Source of the DNA: Enterobacteriaceae bacterium 89
GTDB taxonomy: Bacteria; Pseudomonadota; Gammaproteobacteria; Enterobacterales; Enterobacteriaceae
DNA: 64,000 bases
Assembly (NCBI GenBank): GCA_014156375.1
Contig: RQJH01000001.1
Location: forward strand, 691,903-755,902
Direction: 5' to 3'
Position 1 is the first letter of the stretch. The number at the start of each line of letters is the position of its first letter. Below the pieces are notes generated by a model. It did no database searches. It saw only the letters and a list, made by a program, of their open reading frames with translations, and was not told the origin of the DNA. Below, one piece after another: positions 1-8,839 of this stretch. Position numbers and translations under genes: made by a program.

Positions 1-28
1 AGAAATCCACGCTGTGCAATACGGTCAT
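1..28 (-). CDS. rhaS: RhaS transcriptional activator, N-terminal fragment cut by window edge
   Basis: Read leftward from an ATG at 28-26, the nine visible codons give MTVLHSVDF, which is the start of enterobacterial RhaS as I remember it. RhaS is the AraC-family, L-rhamnose-responsive activator of rhaBAD. Its place, divergent from rhaB with about 300 bp between them, is the E. coli rhaSR-rhaBAD arrangement. Only the start codon region lies in the window, so nothing can be said about the rest of the gene. This activator is unrelated to the rhizobial sugar-binding protein that is also called RhaS. Confidence 0.8.
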
Positions 29-201
29 AACGGCCCCACGTAATGAGAAAAGTTATCAGGATAATAATCAGGCCCTGCCGATCTCACCTTGAAGTTTTGA
101 CAGCAAAGCACGCAAACCTTGTTCGTTTTTCAAGAAACGACGGGAAAAATCAGGAAATGCGTTCAGCGTCACACCCGCATGAAACGGCATGATTACTGGA
201 A

Positions 202-221
202 ATTGTGAGGCCTCTCACGTT
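202..221. promoter_or_regulatory. CRP binding site upstream of rhaB
   Basis: TGTGA at 204-208, six bases, then TCACG at 215-219 is a near-consensus CRP site (TGTGA-N6-TCACA). It lies directly upstream of the RhaS half-sites, as in E. coli, and fits catabolite-controlled activation of rhaBAD. Confidence 0.8.
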
Positions 222-222
222 C

Positions 223-261
223 ACCTTTGCTTTCTTGCCAGCGGCCATTTTCGGCTGTCAG
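223..261 (+). promoter_or_regulatory. RhaS operator (two half-sites) of the rhaBAD promoter
   Basis: ACCTTTGCTTTCTTGCC (223-239) and CCATTTTCGGCTGTCAG (245-261) correspond to the two 17-bp RhaS half-sites of E. coli PrhaBAD (ATCTTTCCCTGGTTGCC and CCATTTTCCTGTCAGTA, from memory), in the same order and with similar spacing. The downstream half-site should overlap the -35 region. Confidence 0.72.
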
Positions 262-330
262 TGGTGAGAAGGTCGCCTACGCCCGCCTGTTCCAGACTGT
301 CTGCATTGACTATCAGAAGGACCCTCTGCC

Positions 331-1797
331 ATGAGTTTTCGTCATTGTGTGGCTGTTGATTTAGGCGCCTCCAGCGGACGCGTGATGCTGGCCTGTTATG
401 ACCGCAAGGAAAAAAACCTCACGCTGCGTGAGATGCACCGCTTCGTGAACACGCTGCAGAAAGTGAACGGCAGCGACTGCTGGGATCTGGACAGTCTGGA
501 AGCGGAAATTCGCTGTGGGCTGAAAAAAGTGTGCGACGACGGCATCCTGATCGACAGCATCGGCATTGATACCTGGGGCGTGGACTTTGTGCTGCTGGAT
601 AAAAACGGCGAGCGCGTGGGCCTGCCGGTGTCCTACCGCGACGGCCGGACACAGGGCGTGATGCAACTGGCGGAAACGCAGCTGGGCCGTGCCGATATCT
701 ACCGCCGCAGCGGCATTCAGTTTCTGCCATTTAACACCCTTTACCAGTTCCGTGCGTTAGTGGAACAGCAGCCGGAACAGGTGACTAATGTCGCCCACGC
801 GCTTCTGATCCCCGATTACTTCAGCTATCGCCTGACCGGCGAGATGAACTGGGAATACACCAACGCCACCACCACCCAGATGGTTAACATCAACACCGAC
901 AGCTGGGATGAAGAGCTGCTCAACTGGGCAGGTGCTTCACGCGACTGGTTCGGCACGCCAACCCATCCGGGTAACGTCATCGGACACTGGATTTGCCCGC
1001 AGGGGAATCACATTCCGGTGGTTGCCGTCGCCAGCCACGACACCGCCAGCGCCGTCATCGCCTCGCCGCTGGCCGATAAGCATGCGGCCTATCTCTCCTC
1101 CGGCACCTGGTCGCTGATGGGCTTTGAAAGCAAAACGCCGTGCACCTCCGATATCGCGCTCGCCAACAACATCACCAACGAAGGCGGTGCGGAAGGCCGC
1201 TACCGGGTGCTGAAAAACATCATGGGGCTGTGGCTGCTGCAGCGCGTGCTGAAAGAGCAAAACGTGACGGATATTGCCGCACTGATTGCCCGCACAGAAA
1301 ACATCCGCGCCTGCAAATTTGTGGTGAATCCTAACGACGATCGTTTTATCAACCCGGAAAACATGAGCGCGGAAATTCAGGCCGCGTGCCGCGAAAGCCA
1401 CCAGCCCGTGCCGGAAAGCAGCGCCGAACTGGCTCGCTGCATTTTCGACAGCCTGGCGCTGCTGTATGCCCGCGTGCTGCATGAGCTGGCCGCACTGCAT
1501 GGCGAAGACTTCTCCCGGCTGCACATCGTCGGCGGCGGCTGCCAGAACGAACTGCTCAATCAGCTGTGCGCCGATGCCTGCAACATTCCGGTGATCGCCG
1601 GTCCGATTGAGGCCTCCACCCTCGGCAATATCGGCGTACAGCTGATGACGCTTGATGAGCTCAGTAACGTGGACGATTTCCGCCAGCTGGTGCGCGACAA
1701 CCACGCCCTGACCACCTTTACCCCGAATCCGAACAGTGAAATTGCCCGCTATCTGGCGCAGTTTCAGTCACAACCGACCAAGGAGCTTTGCGCATGA
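331..1797 (+). CDS. rhaB: L-rhamnulokinase
   Basis: Phosphorylates L-rhamnulose with ATP to L-rhamnulose 1-phosphate, the second step of rhamnose breakdown in the cytoplasm. It is a FGGY-family sugar kinase: an N-terminal ATPase-fold motif VDLGASSGR lies near residues 9-17, and [15 protein letters not shown] in the C-terminal half forms part of the nucleotide site. At 488 residues it is essentially the length of E. coli RhaB (489). An AGAAGGA ribosome-binding site precedes the ATG at 331. The stop codon overlaps the rhaA start as ATGA (1794-1797), indicating translational coupling. It is the first gene of an operon that continues to rhaM. Confidence 0.97.
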   Translation: MSFRHCVAVDLGASSGRVMLACYDRKEKNLTLREMHRFVNTLQKVNGSDCWDLDSLEAEIRCGLKKVCDDGILIDSIGIDTWGVDFVLLDKNGERVGLPVSYRDGRTQGVMQLAETQLGRADIYRRSGIQFLPFNTLYQFRALVEQQPEQVTNVAHALLIPDYFSYRLTGEMNWEYTNATTTQMVNINTDSWDEELLNWAGASRDWFGTPTHPGNVIGHWICPQGNHIPVVAVASHDTASAVIASPLADKHAAYLSSGTWSLMGFESKTPCTSDIALANNITNEGGAEGRYRVLKNIMGLWLLQRVLKEQNVTDIAALIARTENIRACKFVVNPNDDRFINPENMSAEIQAACRESHQPVPESSAELARCIFDSLALLYARVLHELAALHGEDFSRLHIVGGGCQNELLNQLCADACNIPVIAGPIEASTLGNIGVQLMTLDELSNVDDFRQLVRDNHALTTFTPNPNSEIARYLAQFQSQPTKELCA

Positions 1798-3053
1798 CCA
1801 CTCAACTTGAACAGGCCTGGGAACTGGCAAAACAGCGTTATGCCACCGTAGGTGTCGACGTCGAGGAGGCGCTGCGTCAGCTCGACCGTCTGCCTGTCTC
1901 CATGCACTGCTGGCAGGGCGACGACGTCGCCGGGTTTGAAAATCCGGGCGGTGCGTTGACCGGCGGTATTCAGGCTACCGGTAACTATCCAGGCAAAGCG
2001 CGTAACGCCAGCGAGCTGCGTGCCGATCTGGAGCAGGCGCTAAGCCTGATCCCCGGGCCAAAACGCCTCAATCTGCACGCCATCTATCTGGAATCAGACC
2101 AGCCGGTAGGCCGCGACGAGATTAAACCAGAGCACTTCAAAAACTGGGTTGAGTGGGCGAAAACCAACAAGCTCGGGCTGGATTTCAACCCGTCCTGCTT
2201 CTCACATCCGCTGAGCAGTGACGGCTTCACCCTTGCCCATGCCGACGACAAAATCCGTCAGTTCTGGATCGACCATTGCAAAGCCAGCCGTCGCGTCTCC
2301 GCGTATTTCGGCGAGCAGTTGGGCACGCCGTCAGTGATGAACATCTGGATCCCGGACGGGATGAAAGACCTGACCGTCGACCGCTTCGCTCCACGTCAGC
2401 GCCTGTTGAACGCGCTGGATGAAGTGATTAGCGAAAAACTGAACCCGGCGCATCACATCGATGCCGTCGAAAGCAAACTGTTCGGCATCGGCGCGGAGAG
2501 CTACACCGTCGGCTCCAACGAGTTCTATATGGGCTACGCCACCAGCCGCCAGACCGCGCTGTGCCTGGACGCCGGCCACTTCCATCCAACCGAAGTGATT
2601 TCCGACAAGATCTCCGCCGCGATGCTGTTCGTGCCGCGCCTGCTGTTGCACGTTAGCCGTCCGGTGCGCTGGGACAGCGATCACGTGGTGCTGCTGGACG
2701 ACGAAACTCAGGCCATCGCCAGCGAAATCATCCGCCACAACCTGTTTGACCGCGTGCACATTGGCCTCGATTTCTTCGATGCCTCCATCAACCGCATCGC
2801 GGCGTGGGTGATCGGTACCCGCAACATGAAGAAAGCCCTGCTGCGCGCGCTGCTGGAGCCAACCGCCGAGCTGCGCCAGCTGGAGCTGGAAGGCGATTAC
2901 ACCGCCCGTCTGGCGCTGCTCGAAGAGCAGAAATCTCTGCCGTGGCAGGCCGTGTGGGAGATGTACTGCCAGCGTCACGACGCGCCTGCGGGCAGCCAGT
3001 GGCTGAACAACGTGCGCGCTTACGAGAAAGATGTTTTAGCGAAGCGCAGCTGA
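1794..3053 (+). CDS. rhaA: L-rhamnose isomerase
   Basis: Metal-dependent interconversion of L-rhamnose and L-rhamnulose, the first catabolic step. The protein (419 residues from ATG 1794) matches E. coli RhaA in length and opening sequence ([16 protein letters not shown]). An in-frame TTG at 1788 is the alternative start, but AAGGAG at 1780-1785 is spaced for the ATG at 1794, which also overlaps the rhaB stop as ATGA. Conserved isomerase stretches such as [11 protein letters not shown] and [10 protein letters not shown], which carries metal and substrate ligands, are intact. It is followed by a composite repeat before rhaD. Confidence 0.97.
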   Translation: MTTQLEQAWELAKQRYATVGVDVEEALRQLDRLPVSMHCWQGDDVAGFENPGGALTGGIQATGNYPGKARNASELRADLEQALSLIPGPKRLNLHAIYLESDQPVGRDEIKPEHFKNWVEWAKTNKLGLDFNPSCFSHPLSSDGFTLAHADDKIRQFWIDHCKASRRVSAYFGEQLGTPSVMNIWIPDGMKDLTVDRFAPRQRLLNALDEVISEKLNPAHHIDAVESKLFGIGAESYTVGSNEFYMGYATSRQTALCLDAGHFHPTEVISDKISAAMLFVPRLLLHVSRPVRWDSDHVVLLDDETQAIASEIIRHNLFDRVHIGLDFFDASINRIAAWVIGTRNMKKALLRALLEPTAELRQLELEGDYTARLALLEEQKSLPWQAVWEMYCQRHDAPAGSQWLNNVRAYEKDVLAKRS

Positions 3054-3059
3054 GAGTTG

Positions 3060-3174
3060 CCCTCTCCCTAACCCTCTCCCAAAGGGAGAGGGGACTGTAC
3101 AGCGCTCTCCCTCACCCACAGTCGGTGTTCTCCCTCTCCTTCAGGGAGAGGGTCGGGGAGAGGGAACAATTATT
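3060..3174. repeat. Composite GGGAGAGG-type inverted repeat, copy 1 (rhaA-rhaD gap)
   Basis: Two opposed hairpins: CCCTCTCCC-AAA-GGGAGAGGG on the left and CCCTCTCC-ttca-GGGAGAGGG with trailing GGGGAGAGGG on the right, separated by about 35 bp. The right half is close to the reverse complement of the left, so the unit resembles a BIME made of two inverted REP-like elements. The family differs from the GCCGGAT-type REPs in the right half of the window. Near-identical copies occur at 5100-5185 and 8722-8802. Confidence 0.88.
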
Positions 3175-3194
3175 TTCAAAGGAAGCAAAAGACT

Positions 3195-4025
3195 ATGCAG
3201 ACCATTATCGATTCCTGGTTCGTCCAGGGAATGATCAAAGCCACCTCCGACGCCTGGCTGAAAGGCTGGGACGAACGCAACGGCGGCAACCTGACCCTGC
3301 GCCTTGATGACGCAGACATCGCAGCTTTTGATGCAGACTTCCATGCCAAACCGCGCTATATCGCCCTGAGCCAGCCGATGCCCGCTCTGGCAAATACGCC
3401 GTTTATCGTTACCGGCTCTGGCAAATTCTTCCGCAACGTGCAGCTCGATCCGGCCGCGAACTTAGGCGTGGTAAAAGTGGACAGCGACGGCGCGGGCTAC
3501 CACATTCTTTGGGGCCTGACGGAGGAAGCAGTGCCCACCTCCGAGCTGCCTGCGCACTTCCTTTCCCACTGCGAGCGCATCAAAGCGACCAACGGCAAAG
3601 ACCGCGTGATCATGCACTGCCACGCGACCAACCTGATCGCCCTGACCTACGTGCTGGAAAATACCAACGACATGTTTACCCGCAAACTGTGGGAAGGCAG
3701 CACCGAGTGCCTGGTGGTGTTCCCGGACGGCGTCGGCATTCTGCCGTGGATGGTGCCGGGCACCGATGAAATCGGCCAGGCCACCGCTAAAGAGATGCAG
3801 CAGCGCTCGCTGGTTCTGTGGCCGTTCCACGGCGTATTCGGCAGCGGCCCGACGCTGGATGAAGCTTTTGGACTGATCGATACCGCCGAAAAATCTGCCG
3901 AGGTGCTGGTAAAAGTGTATTCGATGGGTGGCATGAAACAGACCATCACCCGGGAAGAACTGATTGCTCTGGGCCAGCGCTTTGGCGTCACCCCAATGCA
4001 GTCAGCGTTAGATCTCTACAAATAA
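3195..4025 (+). CDS. rhaD: Rhamnulose-1-phosphate aldolase
   Basis: Zinc-dependent class II aldolase that splits L-rhamnulose 1-phosphate into dihydroxyacetone phosphate and L-lactaldehyde. It belongs to the RhaD/FucA/AraD family. The zinc-ligand motif MHCHATNL lies near residues 139-146, and a further His follows in [10 protein letters not shown] near residue 212. The length is 276 residues (E. coli 274). GGAAG lies about 10 bp before the ATG. The lactaldehyde product is the substrate of the reductase encoded at 8840-9988. A GC-rich hairpin follows at 4034-4057. Confidence 0.97.
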   Translation: MQTIIDSWFVQGMIKATSDAWLKGWDERNGGNLTLRLDDADIAAFDADFHAKPRYIALSQPMPALANTPFIVTGSGKFFRNVQLDPAANLGVVKVDSDGAGYHILWGLTEEAVPTSELPAHFLSHCERIKATNGKDRVIMHCHATNLIALTYVLENTNDMFTRKLWEGSTECLVVFPDGVGILPWMVPGTDEIGQATAKEMQQRSLVLWPFHGVFGSGPTLDEAFGLIDTAEKSAEVLVKVYSMGGMKQTITREELIALGQRFGVTPMQSALDLYK

Positions 4026-4033
4026 AAACATCG

Positions 4034-4057
4034 CGCCCCGCTCACTGAGACGGGGCG
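4034..4057 (+). other. GC-rich hairpin between rhaD and the sugar-binding protein gene
   Basis: CGCCCCG (4034-4040) and CGGGGCG (4051-4057) form a perfect 7-bp stem with a 10-nt loop, 48 bp before the ATG of the binding-protein gene. No U-run follows on the plus strand, so it is not a classical terminator. By inference it may protect the downstream mRNA or separate transporter expression from rhaBAD. Confidence 0.55.
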
Positions 4058-4104
4058 AAAAACACCTGCAATCCCTACAACTAACTCTATGTGGAGTAAA
4101 AGCA

Positions 4105-5091
4105 ATGAAAATAAAGACAAGCTTGATCCTCACCGTTGCCGCACTGGCGTTGTCCGGTTCTGCTTTAGCTGAAGTCAAAATCGCCCTGGTGGCCAAATCG
4201 CTGGGAAATGGATTCTTCGAGGCAGCCAACGTTGGCGCGCAGGAAGCGGCAAAAGAGTTAGGTGACGTTAAAGTCATTTATACCGGTCCCACCACGACCA
4301 CTGCCGAAGCGCAGATCGAAGTGCTGAACGGGCTGATCGCCCAGGGGGTGGATGCGATCGCCATTTCGGCCAACGATCCGGACGCACTGGTGCCGGTGCT
4401 GAAAAAGGCGATGCAGCGTGGGATCAAAGTGGTTTCCTGGGATTCCGGCGTCGCACAGCCGGGCCGCCAGATCCACCTGAATCCTTCCAATAACGCGCTG
4501 ATCGGCGAAACCAACGTCAAGCTCGCCGCCGATGCGCTGAAAGCGCTGAACGTGGAGAAAGGCGACGTTGCCATTCTCAGCGCCACGCCAACCTCAACCA
4601 ACCAGAACACCTGGATTGCAGAGATGAAAAAAGTGCTGCCGCAGTATCCGTCCATCAAGCTGGTGACGGTGGCCTACGGCGACGATCTGTCTGACAAAAG
4701 CTACCGCGAAGCGGTCGGCCTGCTGAAAACCTACCCGGATCTGAAAGTGATCGTTTCCCCTTCGTCCGTCGGCATCGTCGCGGCGGCACAGGCGGTGAAA
4801 GATCAGGGCAAAATCGGCAAGGTGTACGTTACCGGTCTGGGGCTGCCGTCTGAAATGGCAGGGGCGATTAAATCCGGCGCCAGCAAAAGCTTCGCCATCT
4901 GGAACCCAATCGACCTTGGCTATGCGGCCACGTATCTGGCAGACGATTTAGTCAAAGGCACGGCCACGAAAACCGAAGCCAGCATGGGTAAACTCGGCAA
5001 AGTCACGCTCGATGCCGACGGTAACGGCGCGATGGCGAAACCGTTCGTTTACGATGCCAGCAATATTGATAAGTTCTCCAAAATTTTCTGA
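4105..5091 (+). CDS. rhaS: Rhamnose ABC transporter, periplasmic sugar-binding protein
   Basis: Periplasmic binding protein of a sugar ABC importer (type-1 periplasmic binding fold, RbsB-like). A Sec signal peptide MKIKTSLILTVAALALSGSA ends at about residue 22 (ALA-EV). The mature part begins KIALVAKSLGNGFFEAANVG, typical of ribose/rhamnose-type binding proteins; 328 residues in all. It resembles the rhizobial rhamnose-binding protein also named RhaS, which must not be confused with the AraC-type activator RhaS at the left edge. It is followed by ATPase and permease genes in the rhamnose operon, so rhamnose is the likely ligand. The GGAGTAAAAGCA before the ATG is a good ribosome-binding site. 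Confidence 0.88.
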   Translation: MKIKTSLILTVAALALSGSALAEVKIALVAKSLGNGFFEAANVGAQEAAKELGDVKVIYTGPTTTTAEAQIEVLNGLIAQGVDAIAISANDPDALVPVLKKAMQRGIKVVSWDSGVAQPGRQIHLNPSNNALIGETNVKLAADALKALNVEKGDVAILSATPTSTNQNTWIAEMKKVLPQYPSIKLVTVAYGDDLSDKSYREAVGLLKTYPDLKVIVSPSSVGIVAAAQAVKDQGKIGKVYVTGLGLPSEMAGAIKSGASKSFAIWNPIDLGYAATYLADDLVKGTATKTEASMGKLGKVTLDADGNGAMAKPFVYDASNIDKFSKIF

Positions 5092-5099
5092 TTTGAGCT

Positions 5100-5185
5100 G
5101 TCCCCTCTCCCTGACCCTCTCCCAAAGGGAGAGGGAACTGTCTGGTTTTCTCCCTCTCCCCTGGGAGAGGGCCGGGGAGAGGGGC
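5100..5185. repeat. Composite GGGAGAGG-type inverted repeat, copy 2 (binding protein-ATPase gap)
   Basis: Same two-hairpin unit as at 3060-3174: a left arm with CCCTCTCCC-AAA-GGGAGAGGG and a right arm of CCCTCTCCCC-TGGGAGAGGG followed by GGGGAGAGGGG. It fills almost the whole gap between the binding-protein stop codon and the ribosome-binding site of the ATPase gene. Confidence 0.88.
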
Positions 5186-5214
5186 ATGAACGAATCCAAC
5201 ACCGGAGAACCATC

Positions 5215-6717
5215 ATGACCCCACTCTTACAGCTATCAGGCATCAGCAAAGTTTTCCCGGGCGTACGCGCGCTGGAAGACGTGCAGCTCAGCCTTTGGCC
5301 CGGCAAAGTCACCGCGCTGATTGGCGAAAACGGTGCCGGAAAGTCCACGCTGGTCAAAGTGATGACCGGCATTTATCAGCCTGACGCAGGCAACATTCTT
5401 TATAAAGCGATCCCCATCCAGCTGCCCACGCCGGAGTCGGCGCATAAGGTTGGCATTACGGCGATCCATCAGGAAACCGTGCTTTTCGACGAACTTTCCG
5501 TCACCGAGAACATTTTTGTCGGCCAGTACCTGTACAAAGGCTGGCTGAAAAAACTCGACTGGCCGGAGATGCACCGCCGGGCCCAGGCGCTGCTGGCACG
5601 TCTTGAAGTGCAGATCGACCCCCGCGCCACGCTGAAAACTCTGAGCATTGCCCAGCGCCATATGGTGGCGATTGCCCGTGCGCTGTCGTTTGATGCGCAG
5701 GTGGTGATCCTCGACGAACCGACTGCAGCACTCTCACAGCACGAAATTTTAGAGTTTTATCAGATCGTTGAGCGTCTGAAGCAGGACGGCAAAGCGATTC
5801 TGTTTATCTCGCACAAGTTCGATGAGATCTTCGAACTGGCGGACCACTACACCATTCTGCGCGATGGGGCGTTTGTCGGCTCCGGCGATATTCACGACAT
5901 CACCGAAGAGCGGATGGTGGCGATGATGGTCGGGCGCACCATCACCCAGGCCTTCCCGAAAGTGGCCTGCGAGCCGGGTGAGAAAGTGCTGGAAGTCAAA
6001 GACCTGTGTCATCCCACCGAATTCGCGCATATCAACTTCAGCCTGCGCAAAGGCGAAATTCTCGGCTTTTATGGCCTGGTCGGTGCCGGACGCACCGAGC
6101 TGATGCAGGCGCTCTCAGGCGTCACTCAACCCTCATCCGGTGAAATCGTGCTTAACGGGAAGAGGGTGCAGTTCCGACAGCCTGCCGATGCGATTAACGC
6201 CGGGATTGTCTGCGTGCCGGAAGAGCGGCAAAAGCAGGGGGCGATTATCGAACTGCCTATCGCCCAGAACATCAGCCTGCCGCAGCTGCGCAAGCTTAAC
6301 CCGAACGGCATTCTGGATGACAACCGCGAATGGCAGCTGGCGGACGAGTACGCAAAACGGCTGCAGGTCAAAGCATTCAGCTGGCGGCAGCCGGTGGAAA
6401 CGCTCTCCGGCGGCAATCAGCAAAAGGTGGTGATCGGCAAATGGCTCGCCACCCATCCGGAGGTGATCATCCTCGATGAGCCAACCAAAGGGATCGATAT
6501 TGGTTCGAAAGCCGCGGTACATCAGTTTATGTCTGAACTGGTGGCACAGGGGCTGGCGGTGATTATGGTGTCGTCTGAGCTGCCGGAAGTGATGGGCATG
6601 GCGGACAGGATCATCGTGATGCACGAAGGGCTGATAGCGGCGGAGTATCGCGCGGGCGATGCCTCGGCTGAAGTGATTGTCAGCGCCGCCAGCGGTGCCG
6701 GAAGGGAGGCCGCGTGA
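5215..6717 (+). CDS. Sugar (rhamnose) ABC transporter, ATP-binding protein
   Basis: Double-domain ATPase that powers sugar import, of the RbsA/XylG type (500 residues). The first nucleotide-binding domain has Walker A GENGAGKST near residue 38, an atypical signature LSIAQRHMVAIARAL and Walker B VVILDEPTAAL. The second has a degenerate P-loop GLVGAGRTEL, signature LSGGNQQKVVIGKWL and Walker B VIILDEPTKGID. A degenerate second P-loop is usual in this family. The start follows GGAGAACCATC. It corresponds to RhaT of rhizobial rhamnose importers, which is not the E. coli RhaT symporter. The stop overlaps the next gene. Confidence 0.93.
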   Translation: MTPLLQLSGISKVFPGVRALEDVQLSLWPGKVTALIGENGAGKSTLVKVMTGIYQPDAGNILYKAIPIQLPTPESAHKVGITAIHQETVLFDELSVTENIFVGQYLYKGWLKKLDWPEMHRRAQALLARLEVQIDPRATLKTLSIAQRHMVAIARALSFDAQVVILDEPTAALSQHEILEFYQIVERLKQDGKAILFISHKFDEIFELADHYTILRDGAFVGSGDIHDITEERMVAMMVGRTITQAFPKVACEPGEKVLEVKDLCHPTEFAHINFSLRKGEILGFYGLVGAGRTELMQALSGVTQPSSGEIVLNGKRVQFRQPADAINAGIVCVPEERQKQGAIIELPIAQNISLPQLRKLNPNGILDDNREWQLADEYAKRLQVKAFSWRQPVETLSGGNQQKVVIGKWLATHPEVIILDEPTKGIDIGSKAAVHQFMSELVAQGLAVIMVSSELPEVMGMADRIIVMHEGLIAAEYRAGDASAEVIVSAASGAGREAA

Positions 6718-7718
6718 TGCAACAGTTACTCAAGCATCGTGAAGCACTGCTCGCTGGGGTGATTGTGCTGCTGGTCCTCGCCATCGGCAGCCGCACGCCG
6801 TCGTTTATCGCGCCGGGCAATCTGGTGGAGATGTTCAACGACACGGCGATCCTGATTATCCTCGCGCTGGGGCAGATGATGGTGCTGCTGACCAAAGGCA
6901 TCGATCTGTCGATGGCCGCTAATCTGGCGCTGACCGGGATGATCGTCGCCCTGCTCAACTTCCACTATCCCCAGCTTCCGGTCGTTGTGCTGCTGGCACT
7001 GGCAACGGTGCTCGGTCTGCTGATGGGCGTTATCAACGGCCTGCTGGTGTGGAAGCTCGGCATTCCGGCGATTGTGGTGACGCTTGGCACCATGAGCATT
7101 TATCGCGGGATCATCTTTTTGCTGTCCAACGGCGGCTGGGTGAACGCCAACCAGATGAGCGCCGATTTTCTCGGTCTGCCGCGCGCGTCGCTGCTGGGTA
7201 TGCCTGTACTCAGCTGGTTCGCTATCGCCGCGCTCTTTATTGTTGGCTACTTCCTGCGCTATAGCCGGACCGGACGCGCACTCTATACCGCTGGCGGTAA
7301 CGCCACGGCGGCGTACTACACCGGGATCAACGCCGGGAAAATGCAGTTTGTCAGCTTCTGCCTCTCTGGCGCATTAGCCGGGTTCTGCGGCTATTTGTGG
7401 ATCTCGCGCTTCGCCGTGGCCTATGTCGACGTTGCCAACGGTTTTGAGCTCCAGGTTGTTGCCGCCTGCGTGATCGGCGGCATCAGCACCACCGGCGGCA
7501 CCGGGCGCGTGCTCGGCTGTCTGTTTGGCGCGCTGTTCCTCGGGGTTATCAACAACGCGCTGCCGGTGATTGGCATTTCGCCGTTCTGGCAGATGGCGAT
7601 TTCCGGCGCGGTGATCGTCATTGCGGTGATCCTCAACGAGCGCGGCAACAAGCGTAAAGGCCGTCTGATCCTGCGCGATGCGGCGCTGGCCCGGCAAAAA
7701 CTGGCGGTGAAATCATGA
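6717..7718 (+). CDS. Sugar (rhamnose) ABC transporter permease 1
   Basis: Inner-membrane permease of the RbsC/AraH/XylH family (333 residues, 8-10 hydrophobic helices). The family motif near the cytoplasmic coupling loop is visible as TTGGTGRVLGCLFGALFLG. I chose ATG 6717 because it forms a TGATG junction with the ATPase stop and is about 8 bp from GGGAGG; GTG at 6714 is the alternative. It corresponds to RhaP of rhizobial systems and pairs with the next permease as a heterodimeric channel. Confidence 0.9.
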   Translation: MQQLLKHREALLAGVIVLLVLAIGSRTPSFIAPGNLVEMFNDTAILIILALGQMMVLLTKGIDLSMAANLALTGMIVALLNFHYPQLPVVVLLALATVLGLLMGVINGLLVWKLGIPAIVVTLGTMSIYRGIIFLLSNGGWVNANQMSADFLGLPRASLLGMPVLSWFAIAALFIVGYFLRYSRTGRALYTAGGNATAAYYTGINAGKMQFVSFCLSGALAGFCGYLWISRFAVAYVDVANGFELQVVAACVIGGISTTGGTGRVLGCLFGALFLGVINNALPVIGISPFWQMAISGAVIVIAVILNERGNKRKGRLILRDAALARQKLAVKS

Positions 7719-8719
7719 ACAAGACTCTGACTTCTGAAGAGATGCAAAACCCGTCTTCTGCGCCATCGATTTTCCAGCGTCTGGCGTGCTGGGAAGGCTT
7801 TTTGCTGGCGGTCACTCTGGCGGTGTTTGTGGTCAACGCCTTTGCCTCACCCTACTTCCTCAACGTCTGGAACCTGTCCGACGCGACGTTCAACTTCACC
7901 GAGAAAGCGATCATCGTGTTGCCGATGGCGATGCTGATTATCGCCCGTGAAATTGACCTGTCGGTCGCGGCCATCATCGCCCTGAGCTCAACGGCGATGG
8001 GCTTCTGCGCGGCGGCAGGGATGGACACGCCGGTTTTGATAATTGTGGGACTTGGCGTTGGCGTGCTGTGTGGTCTGCTGAATGGTCTGCTGGTCACGCG
8101 GCTCAACCTGTCGTCGATTGTGATCACCATCGGCACCATGAGCCTGTTCCGCGGCATTTCCTACATTTTGCTCGGTGACCAGGCGCTGAATCAGTATCCG
8201 GCGAGCTTTGCCTGGTTTGGTCAGGGCTATGTGTGGCAGGCGCTGTCGTTTGAGTTTGCGCTGTTTATCGTGCTTGCCATCGCCTTCACCTTCCTGCTGC
8301 ACAAGACCAACTTTGGCCGTCGCACGTTTGCCATCGGCAATAACCCGACCGGCGCGTGGTATTCGGGCATTAACGTCAAGCGTCACAACCTGATTCTGTT
8401 CGTACTGGTAGGGTTGATGTCGGGTCTGGCGGCGGTGCTGCTGACTTCACGTCTGGGCAGCACGCGCCCGACGATTGCGCTGGGCTGGGAGCTGTCGGTG
8501 GTGACGATGGCGGTGCTCGGCGGCGTCAATATTCTCGGCGGATCCGGCAGCATGCCGGGGGTAATTATCGCGGCGTTTCTGATGGGGCTGGTCACCTTCG
8601 GACTGAGCCTACTCAACGTGCCGGGTATCGTGATGTCGATCATCATCGGCGCGATGCTGATTGTGGTGATTTCGCTGCCGATTGTGACCCGACGGATTTT
8701 GCAACGGAGAAGGCTTTGA
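7715..8719 (+). CDS. Sugar (rhamnose) ABC transporter permease 2
   Basis: Second membrane permease of the importer (334 residues), RbsC family, paralogous to the preceding gene. Both share the ATIALSSTAMGF-type helix 3 region, a VITIGTMSLFRGISY stretch and the loop GGVNILGGSGSMPGVIIAAFLMG. The ATG at 7715 overlaps the stop of permease 1 (ATGA). It corresponds to RhaQ of rhizobial importers. A composite repeat follows. Confidence 0.9.
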   Translation: MNKTLTSEEMQNPSSAPSIFQRLACWEGFLLAVTLAVFVVNAFASPYFLNVWNLSDATFNFTEKAIIVLPMAMLIIAREIDLSVAAIIALSSTAMGFCAAAGMDTPVLIIVGLGVGVLCGLLNGLLVTRLNLSSIVITIGTMSLFRGISYILLGDQALNQYPASFAWFGQGYVWQALSFEFALFIVLAIAFTFLLHKTNFGRRTFAIGNNPTGAWYSGINVKRHNLILFVLVGLMSGLAAVLLTSRLGSTRPTIALGWELSVVTMAVLGGVNILGGSGSMPGVIIAAFLMGLVTFGLSLLNVPGIVMSIIIGAMLIVVISLPIVTRRILQRRRL

Positions 8720-8721
8720 TT

Positions 8722-8802
8722 TCCCCCTCTCCCTAACCCTCTCCCAAAGGGAGAGGGAATCGCTTTTCTCCCTCTCCTTGGGGAGAGGGCCGGGGAGAGG
8801 GG
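8722..8802. repeat. Composite GGGAGAGG-type inverted repeat, copy 3 (permease 2-fucO gap)
   Basis: Third copy of the unit at 3060-3174: the left arm is CCCTCTCCC-AAA-GGGAGAGGG, and the right arm CCCTCTCCTTGGGGAGAGGG is followed by GGGGAGAGGGG. It sits directly after the permease 2 stop codon, 38 bp before the fucO start. No further copy was seen in the rest of the window. Confidence 0.88.
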
Positions 8803-8839
8803 AACGGAATACCTGAAACTGAAATTAAGGAGAATTATC

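Larger units (their letters stand above)
29..330. promoter_or_regulatory. rhaSR-rhaBAD divergent control region
   Basis: A gap of about 300 bp separates the divergent rhaS and rhaB start codons. The rhaB-proximal half (about 200-330) aligns by eye with the E. coli rhaBAD promoter: a CRP site, two RhaS half-sites, the shared string GAGAAGGTCGC at 265-275 and a -10-like CAGACT at about 293-298. The rhaS-proximal half (29-190) presumably carries the RhaR-dependent rhaSR promoter, but I cannot place its sites with confidence. A 40-codon open frame on the minus strand from ATG at 190 has no clear ribosome-binding site and is not called. Confidence 0.8.

Noticed and set aside
71..190. 40-codon minus-strand open frame upstream of rhaS
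   Set aside because: It lies inside the regulatory region, lacks a clear ribosome-binding site and resembles no known leader peptide.
3060..3174. Insertion sequence ends or terminators at the GGGAGAGG repeats
   Set aside because: No transposase, no target duplication and no U-run; three equal copies in operon gaps fit REP/BIME-like elements better.
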